24,524 bases of DNA, from the NCBI GenBank assembly GCA_905397405.1, contig CAJPVJ010000473.1:1-24524 (forward strand). Direction: 5' to 3'. Each line of letters starts with the position of its first letter. The stretch's first letter is position 1. Of this stretch, positions 18,892 to 24,524 are shown one piece after another. The position numbers were made by a program, and so were the translations under genes. The stretch is from Oppiella nova. Its lineage: Eukaryota > Arthropoda > Arachnida > Sarcoptiformes > Oppiidae. The notes beneath the pieces were generated by a model. That model searched no databases, was not told the DNA's origin, and was given only the letters and a program-made list of their open reading frames with translations.

Positions 18892-19521
18892 ATGTTTGGT
18901 CGTATGGTATCTATGGGTCGTTGTTTGACAGGCAATGCATTGAAATTGCGAGCAATGAATCAATTGAATGGTAAGTCACATACATTTCAATGATATTTGT
19001 ATTCAATTGATGTTCAATTGATTTGTGTTTGCAATGTATGACACATTGGATGCAAATACTGTATACAAACCATGTATTCATTGAATGTTGTGTTAGTATT
19101 GCGAGGGCTGAGCAGTGGGTCGGGAGGTGTGGACCCAAACCCGGGTCTTGCGGTCCCAAAACACGGCCGCAAAGAGACTGAAGAGGAGTTCGACCAAAGA
19201 TATATCAATTACTTCAACCGCAAAGACATTGATGGCTGGGAGGTTAGGAAAGCGATGAACGACATGCATGGCATGGATCTGGTGCCGGAGCCAAAGGTGG
19301 TGGTGGCGGCCCTCCAGGCGTGCCGTCGTGTCAACGATCACGCGCTTTGTGTGCGATATCTGGAGGCCATCAAAATGAAGAGCGTCGGCAATCCCCAAAT
19401 CTATGCCTACATTATCCAAGAGATTAGACCAACACTTGACGAGTTGGGGATCAGTACTCCCGAGGAGTTGGGTTACGGAGAGCCCGAGTTAGCGCTCGCC
19501 AACCCTTACGACATGCACTGA
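18892..19521 (+). CDS. COX5A: Cytochrome c oxidase subunit 5A
   Basis: A nuclear-encoded subunit on the matrix side of respiratory complex IV. Exons are 18892-18970 and 19097-19521 (intron 126 nt), giving 167 residues. The N-terminal 35-45 residues are basic and lack acids (MFGRMVSMGRCLTGNALKLR), as expected for a matrix targeting peptide. The mature part matches the family throughout: ETEEEFDQRYINYFNRKDIDGWEVRKAMND, MDLVPEPKVVVAALQACRRVND and IIQEIRPTLDELGISTPEELG. The C-terminal tail YGEPELALANPYDMH is longer than in human. Two AATAAA hexamers follow at 19541-19546 and 19553-19558. CKS1 lies downstream on the same strand. Confidence 0.97.
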
Positions 19522-20199
19522 ATGAACGGTTATTTAAATGAATAAATATATGAATAAAGCATTAATTAGTTCCCAAAACAAGTCATAAACAAAAATGTGT
19601 TTTATTTGAAATTCTTTAATCAAATGATTGTTTTACTCGTAAATATAATTATATTAATCTTAAAAACTGAAACAATTATTGGAAATTTGTGGCAAAAACT
19701 TAAAATAAATATAAGTTACTGTAGATTATATTTAACAAATTGATTGACTTTTTAAAGGATTTGAAATTGAATCTATAAATCAGATAAACAGTTAAACATC
19801 GATACAATTAATTGATGCCATTTGGAGTCCATGAGTTGATCTCAAATATGATCTAATTGTGGATTAAATGCACTGATAATGCAATGAAAAGTTGTGGATT
19901 TAAAACAGATTTAAATATTACGTAACGTTATGACTGTACGACTGTAGACACGCCCCCCTATGCAGTGAAAGGCGTGTCATTCGGTCCAATGGCGCGAACC
20001 CTATGTTTGCATTGAATGGCAGTATTGGCGCACAAATAGGCTGACATTGACTCATAAATACGTTACACCAGTCTATGCAGTGACTGCAGGCGTACAGTGA
20101 GTGTTGCATCAACTCAATCAACTCATGACCACATCTACTGATCATCACCACAACTGATCCGCATTTCTCTTCAATCTAAGCAACACAACCGTGTCTTCA
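19522..20199. other. Spacer COX5A / CKS1
   Basis: 678 bp. The left part holds the COX5A 3'UTR with two poly(A) signals. The right part is the CKS1 promoter, with a perfect 8-bp dyad at 19947-19978 (separate entry). No gene seen. Confidence 0.5.
19947..19978. promoter_or_regulatory. CACGCC dyad upstream of CKS1
   Basis: GACACGCC at 19947-19954 is mirrored by GGCGTGTC at 19971-19978, with 16 bases between. The half-sites resemble CACC/KLF-Sp1 boxes in an otherwise AT-rich region about 225 bp upstream of the start codon. Function is inferred. Confidence 0.4.
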
Positions 20200-20542
20200 A
20201 TGTCTCACAAAAACATCTATTACTCGGACAAGTATTACGACGACAAGTTTGAGTACAGGTTTGTCTCATACCACTAACCATTGAACCAATTGTGTTGATT
20301 GTGTTGATTGCTCGCGAAGGCATGTAGTTCTTCCCAAAGACATCGCCAAGATGATACCGAAGACACACCTCATGTCTGAGGCCGAGTGGAGGGCGTTGGG
20401 AGTGCAGCAAAGCCAGGGTTGGATTCATTACGAGCGACACGAACCCGAACCACATATCCTGCTCTTCAAGAGACCCATCACTCTGTCGGGTCCGCCGCCA
20501 TCACAAGTGGAACAGTTTAGGGCAGAACTCAACGAACAGTGA
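20200..20542 (+). CDS. CKS1: Cyclin-dependent kinase regulatory subunit (CKS1/Cks30A)
   Basis: CKS proteins bind CDKs and phospho-sites to direct processive phosphorylation and SCF-Skp2 or APC/C targeting. Exons are 20200-20258 and 20320-20542 (61-nt intron), giving 93 residues. The fold is fully conserved: [46 protein letters not shown] and the beta-hinge [13 protein letters not shown]. The phosphate-pocket residues expected for the family (Arg of YRH, Ser and Trp of QSQGW) are present. The C-terminal tail after KRP is about 15 residues longer than in human CKS1B and is Pro/Glu-rich. Poly(A) signal AATAAA at 20687-20692. The next gene, convergent, is cyclin B. Confidence 0.98.
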
Positions 20543-20980
20543 ACTCCCGATGACTGCACCAGTCATGCCATTGCATCCACGACCGCAACAACGCTTTTAT
20601 CAATGTTTTCAATATATATGAACCAATCTATTGATCTATTTTTTGCACTAAATTTCCAATTCTTGTAAATATGTGTCAATTGTTTGAATAAATAATTATT
20701 TTTCAAATCCAATACTCTTTATCATAATTATAATGCATTTAATCGCTAATTCATTTAGAAATAAAGTACATATTCATACAAATGGATAATTGCTTGCGTT
20801 TAAATACGATTGACATAAAAATATACAGATTTATAAAATGCTATCTAAGATACTGTATGTATGATACCGTAAATCAAAGTGTTTATTTAAAATCAAATTA
20901 AAATAATCATTTTAGCCAAACGACTAAATTATGGTAATAAAAGAAATAAAAGTAGATTAAAATGTGAAGCAAATGGTGTC
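20543..20980. terminator. Convergent 3' region CKS1 / cyclin B
   Basis: 438 bp of AT-rich sequence with AATAAA for CKS1 at 20687-20692 and a minus-strand AATAAA at 20882-20887 for cyclin B. The two 3'UTRs need not overlap. No gene. Confidence 0.5.
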
Positions 20981-22523
20981 TTATGGGTGAAGAGCGGCGA
21001 TCTCATCGATGACCGGAGCCTTCAATTGAGGGATTCGTGAGATTTCCATCAATTTGGCTGAAGAATACTTTTGACGACAATTCTATGGTTTGGTGTAAAG
21101 AATATATGGATTAGATATGAAGACATGTCATAAAGGAGTCATATTTATAATTACTTGGAATTTAGATCTTTCCGATTTGAGAATAATTTTGCAGACCAGA
21201 GAAGCGCCGGCCATAAGCTGTGATTCGTTATAATTGCTGTAATACTCCAGAGTTGGCGTCCATTTGGGCGACGAGTCGTCACTATCGGCCAAAACTCTGA
21301 GCGTAACGTATAGGGAGACGGCGGCCAATAGGGAGGGCTTCCAATGCGCGCACTCGTACTCCACTAAAGTGAGTTCCATGAGGTATTTGGCCAGAGAGTG
21401 GATCCTCGAGTCCGCGTGACCGGCCTTCGAGTTGCGGCGCAAGAAATGCAGCGGTAGGGGTCGTCCCAACTCGAAGTTCAGTGCCTTAAGGATGGCCAGT
21501 TCCATCTTAATTATGTCTCTCTTGTGGTAGAGTTTGTCGCAAATCATGACAAAGTCCTTAATATCGGGCGGATATATCTCCTCGAATTTGCTGGCAATGA
21601 AGAACGCGGTCACTCCGACCAATTGGATCTTATCTTTGCTGATCACCTCTTTCTGTAGCCATCAGTCACTCATTACAAACTCATTGACATTCAGCCAAAA
21701 ATCATTCATTACCTGAAAAAATCTGTCCATAATGGAGATCCCGAGGTATAAGGTCTCGGGAAGGAGTCTGAACTGGTGGTGAACATTGATCAGCCAATCA
21801 ATGAGAACCGACCGCATTCTGGGAGTCATCTCCTTCTGTACGGACAAGAAGTTGCATCCAATGCTCTGTTCGCTCTATTCATACATACATTCAATTTGTT
21901 ACAAATGTTGTCTGTTTTGCATTCATCTAACCGTAAACCAAAGAGTACTCAACAGTGACAATACATACCTCTAATTGTCTTAAATATCCATAGATCTCAT
22001 AGACGTAATCCGGAGTGAGGAACACATTATTGCCGTCATTTACGTCAATATCCTCGACGTTGTCGGGAATCATTTGTGAAGAGAAGGCCAACTCTTCAGG
22101 CGCTTTGACCTCGACTTTGGGTTCGGCCTTAAGCTTAATCTTCTTCTTGAGCGCATCGATTGGGATCTTGGATGTGATGGGCACTCGAGAAGTGGTCGCC
22201 TCTGCGTTCTCGTCGTTCACTCCTCGGGTGGCCTTCAGGCGTGTGCTTCGAGTGGCGACCTATTGGGCAGACCTATCATCAGTACATTCATGGCAAGCAA
22301 ACCACCACTCAATACATACGGCTTTCACGGCGTTATGAAGAGCTCTGCCGGTCGTGTCCGCCAACACCCGGTTCTGTCGCATAGACACCGCCAGAGGAAG
22401 GCGTCCCCTATTCGCCGGTATATTACTTCTTCGCTGACCTAAACCGTTGTGTGAAGACTAGAGAGAAGATAATGTTAGTCATTGTTAACCCATTTGGCCA
22501 TTGGTTGCAGCAATTCATACCAT
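20981..22523 (-). CDS. G2/mitotic-specific cyclin B
   Basis: This is the CDK1 activator that drives entry into mitosis. Six coding exons: 22523-22521, 22457-22320, 22259-21969, 21865-21713, 21652-21155 and 21082-20981. All joins are in frame, 394 residues (human cyclin B1: 433). The first coding exon is the ATG codon alone. Two cyclin boxes are clear: [75 protein letters not shown] and [13 protein letters not shown]. It ends [20 protein letters not shown], typical of cyclin B1/B2. The disordered N-terminus carries RxxL matches (RGRL, RLPL) but not the full destruction-box form RxxLxxIxN. B1 and B2 cannot be told apart here, so no gene symbol is given. It is tail-to-tail with CKS1 and head-to-head with KXD1. 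Confidence 0.97.
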
Positions 22524-22978
22524 TTTAAAGAGCAATTGAGACAAAGGATCAAATAATTTAAAGACACGATTCAAATGAAGTGATAATTAAAGAGTCAGTG
22601 ATTGTGTGAGGGATTGAATGTGTGGTCGATTTGAATGACTGTTTCAATGAATGCCTTAATTGTTGGCAACAATACAATCACTTTCGTGGCAATGACTGCA
22701 ACGACTGCACTGACTGTCAGCTAATGTTTAAATGCGAGACAACTATGCGATGAATACAGCGCTAAAAGACCGTTGAATTCGCTTCAACTTTAAAGCACTT
22801 GAATAGCAGTGCTGTGATTGGCTGTCTGTTTAAATGCCAGTGCTATTCAGCATGCGTTGACTGCTCTATGAATAAGACATACACTTTGATGTAAACATTT
22901 GACTCCATGGAGTGAGACTGTGATGGCATAGACAGGACTCAGTGACAGTGACTGTGACTGTGACTGACTGTGACTGCG
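22524..22978. promoter_or_regulatory. Divergent promoter cyclin B / KXD1 with cell-cycle-type elements
   Basis: 455 bp. It contains an inverted CCAAT box (ATTGG, 22817-22821), TTTAAA at 22829-22834 and 22789-22794 (accepted variants of the cell-cycle homology region), and CCGTTG at 22770-22775 (Myb-type). NF-Y plus CHR is the known control of B-type cyclins in animals, so the combination is suggestive; each site alone is weak. Confidence 0.45.
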
Positions 22979-22985
22979 ATGACTG
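22940..22985. repeat. TGACTG/TGTGAC short tandem repeat
   Basis: Imperfect repeats of TGACTG and TGTGAC run into the first codons of KXD1 (start at 22979). Confidence 0.75.
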
Positions 22986-23529
22986 ATGCGAGCGATGATA
23001 AGGTGAAGACAGAGCTCTCAGTGGCGGTCACCTCGTCACCCATGACTGCCAGTGACTCACTGATGGCTGTGGTCTCCAATTTGGTGGATGAGAGACATGT
23101 CATGCAAATGATTGACTCGCAGACCAATATGTATGACACTATGACATGACATGACATATGATTGTCTCATACCATGGATGCACTGATAGGTTGGCGCGCT
23201 TTGAGAAGAGCAATGAGATGTTAGTGAATGTGAACGCATTGGCGGTCATCCGCTTCGACGCCGCCAACAGAGACCTCAAGAGATATACCCAGCAGTTGTG
23301 TGATCTCCAGAAGGACTTGGATTCCGTGTACCATAGGATCAAATTCCTTCGCCTCAAACTCGCGCAACAATACCCACAAGCCTTCAAAGGTATGCACAGG
23401 ACTGCAGATATGAATGCTTTTACTAATGATTATGTGTTAACCATAGCGTGTGGTAATGTCTTCAATCCATTGGATGAAGAGGAGGAGACCACTGAAGATA
23501 TGAAAGGCATTCAATTGAATGACTCGTAA
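22979..23529 (+). CDS. KXD1: KxDL motif-containing protein 1 (BORC subunit)
   Basis: KXD1 is a BORC subunit that positions lysosomes and lysosome-related organelles through Arl8 and kinesin. Exons are 22979-23130, 23190-23389 and 23447-23529, giving 144 residues. The coiled-coil core matches human KXD1: RFEKSNEMLVNVNAL, then the KxDL signature in DLQKDLDSVYHRIKFLRLKLAQQYPQAF. The N-terminus is Ser/Thr-rich and the C-terminus acidic (DEEEETTEDM). The second intron (57 nt, GTATGC...CATAG) has no stop and a length divisible by three, so retention would add 19 residues without a frame change. Poly(A) signal AATAAA at 23788-23793. Confidence 0.92.
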
Positions 23530-24224
23530 TGTGTTTGCAATTGAAGTAAAACTAATTCATATGAAACTGATTGTCAAACATGTGATTAAGTGAATGACGG
23601 TTTGTATGAAATGCTAGTCATATGCAGACCACATCCAAGTGGTCCCGAGATATACTGATTGCTGCGATCATCACTTGACTAATATGAACATCATTTACCA
23701 CTCAATGAACTGAAAGTTTTATAATTGTAGAGATTTGTCTGCAAAAAACTTGTATTTTATAATTTGTAAACAATTAAAACATTTATTAATAAATGAAAGC
23801 ATTTTAAAATCTAAATTAGAATTAAGTCTAATATTAATGAATTGAATGAATCATCAAATATTGTGCTCTATTTGTTAATTGCAATAAACCTTATAAAACT
23901 GCATTGCATCTAAAGTTATATATATTATACAATTGAATCGAAATCACGTTAAAGCTCTTAAGAGTATTTAAAAGACATTTATAATTTAGGTTTTGATCTG
24001 AGCTTGTCTTTTACCATAGCTTCCAAAGGGTTGAATATAGTATTATTTACCGGTATATTAATACTGTATATTAAAGGTTATCTTAAAATACTTAATATAA
24101 TTACTGGTATATTATTATAATTGCTTGAATTTAACACATATTAGATCTGGAGACTAGTGTTTGGTATAAATTGATATGAATACTAAATTGGTTTCAATTG
24201 AATAACTATTGGTTTGATTGTGGT
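23530..24224. other. Spacer KXD1 / TMEM65
   Basis: 695 bp of AT-rich convergent 3' sequence with AATAAA at 23788-23793 and 23883-23888 on the plus strand. No gene, and no clear poly(A) signal for TMEM65 close to its stop. Confidence 0.5.
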
Positions 24225-24490
24225 TTAGTTGGACTTATTGTGGGATTTGTCTTTGGAGGATGACATCCACAGGAGTGGGAACATCCCTAACAGACACCCA
24301 ATGGTAATACCAAAGGCTCGGCCCAACTGTATTGACCATCGCGTGCGAGGCATCTGTAACTGAGCTAAAGACAGATCTGGAGATTTGACACCAATCCTAG
24401 CTGCGAACTGTTCCACATAATAGGCCGATCCAATGCCCGCAATGTCTGACAATGCGTTTCCAAGACCTGCCGCTGCCATCGTTGAGATAC
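24225..24490 (-). CDS. TMEM65: TMEM65, last exon (5' partial)
   Basis: TMEM65 is an inner-mitochondrial-membrane protein linked to mitochondrial sodium-calcium exchange. Only the final exon is inside the window; the acceptor AG is at 24492-24491 and the rest lies beyond the right edge. It encodes ISTMAAAGLGNALSDIAG, YYVEQFAARIGVKSPDLS, RWSIQLGRAFGITIGCLLGMFPLLW and a short charged tail. This matches the C-terminal third of human TMEM65 (ISTMAAAALGNLVSDLAG... GVTIGCILGMFPL) almost without gaps. Two hydrophobic membrane segments are visible. It is convergent with KXD1. Confidence 0.94.
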
Positions 24491-24524
24491 CTTCACCACA
24501 AACCATAGATCATTAGTCTCTTAT

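Noticed and set aside
1107-24524. A prokaryotic-type defence system, CRISPR array or mobile element with its own genes
   Set aside because: All recognisable genes are spliced metazoan housekeeping genes; no repeat-spacer pattern, integrase or transposase is visible.

Overview
This is a gene-dense piece of an animal nuclear genome, most likely an arthropod and plausibly a mite. It carries sixteen protein-coding genes with very small introns (about 50-90 nt), canonical GT-AG junctions and AT-rich spacers. The family set (BPTF with tandem PHD fingers, SLC25A46, SRFBP1, KXD1, TMEM65) is metazoan, and the BPTF and dicarboxylate-carrier sequences resemble the fly proteins. The species call is inference; no RNA gene, CRISPR array or recognisable autonomous transposon was seen.

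Layout, left to right: the 3' end of BPTF/NURF301 (+); an AT-rich 2.3 kb spacer with a three-copy repeat; a small chromodomain protein (-); NUP37 (+); MRPL23 (-); SLC25A10 (+); BUD31 (-); COPS6 (-); CPOX (+); SRP68 (-); SLC25A46 (+); SRFBP1 (-); COX5A (+); CKS1 (+); cyclin B (-); KXD1 (+); and the 3' exon of TMEM65 (-). Most neighbours form head-to-head or tail-to-tail pairs, with 67-161 bp between stop codons in the tightest convergent pairs. Six genes act in mitochondria (MRPL23, SLC25A10, CPOX, SLC25A46, COX5A, TMEM65). Two neighbours, CKS1 and cyclin B, are both CDK1 partners. No common pathway joins the whole set.

The most unusual feature lies between about 3.6 and 7.5 kb. In four consecutive genes (chromodomain gene, NUP37, MRPL23, SLC25A10) conserved exon sequence is interrupted by blocks of nonsense. 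Each block becomes a perfect in-register continuation of the expected protein, including splice sites, when its bases are complemented WITHOUT being reversed. I find five such blocks, each consistent with about 128 nt. A complement that is not reversed cannot arise from inversion of antiparallel DNA, so an assembly or data-processing fault is the likeliest cause. A separate 131-bp exact duplication flanking a single N inside BUD31 is a clear assembly fault of almost the same length. Annotators working without this correction would call these genes broken or miss their 5' exons.
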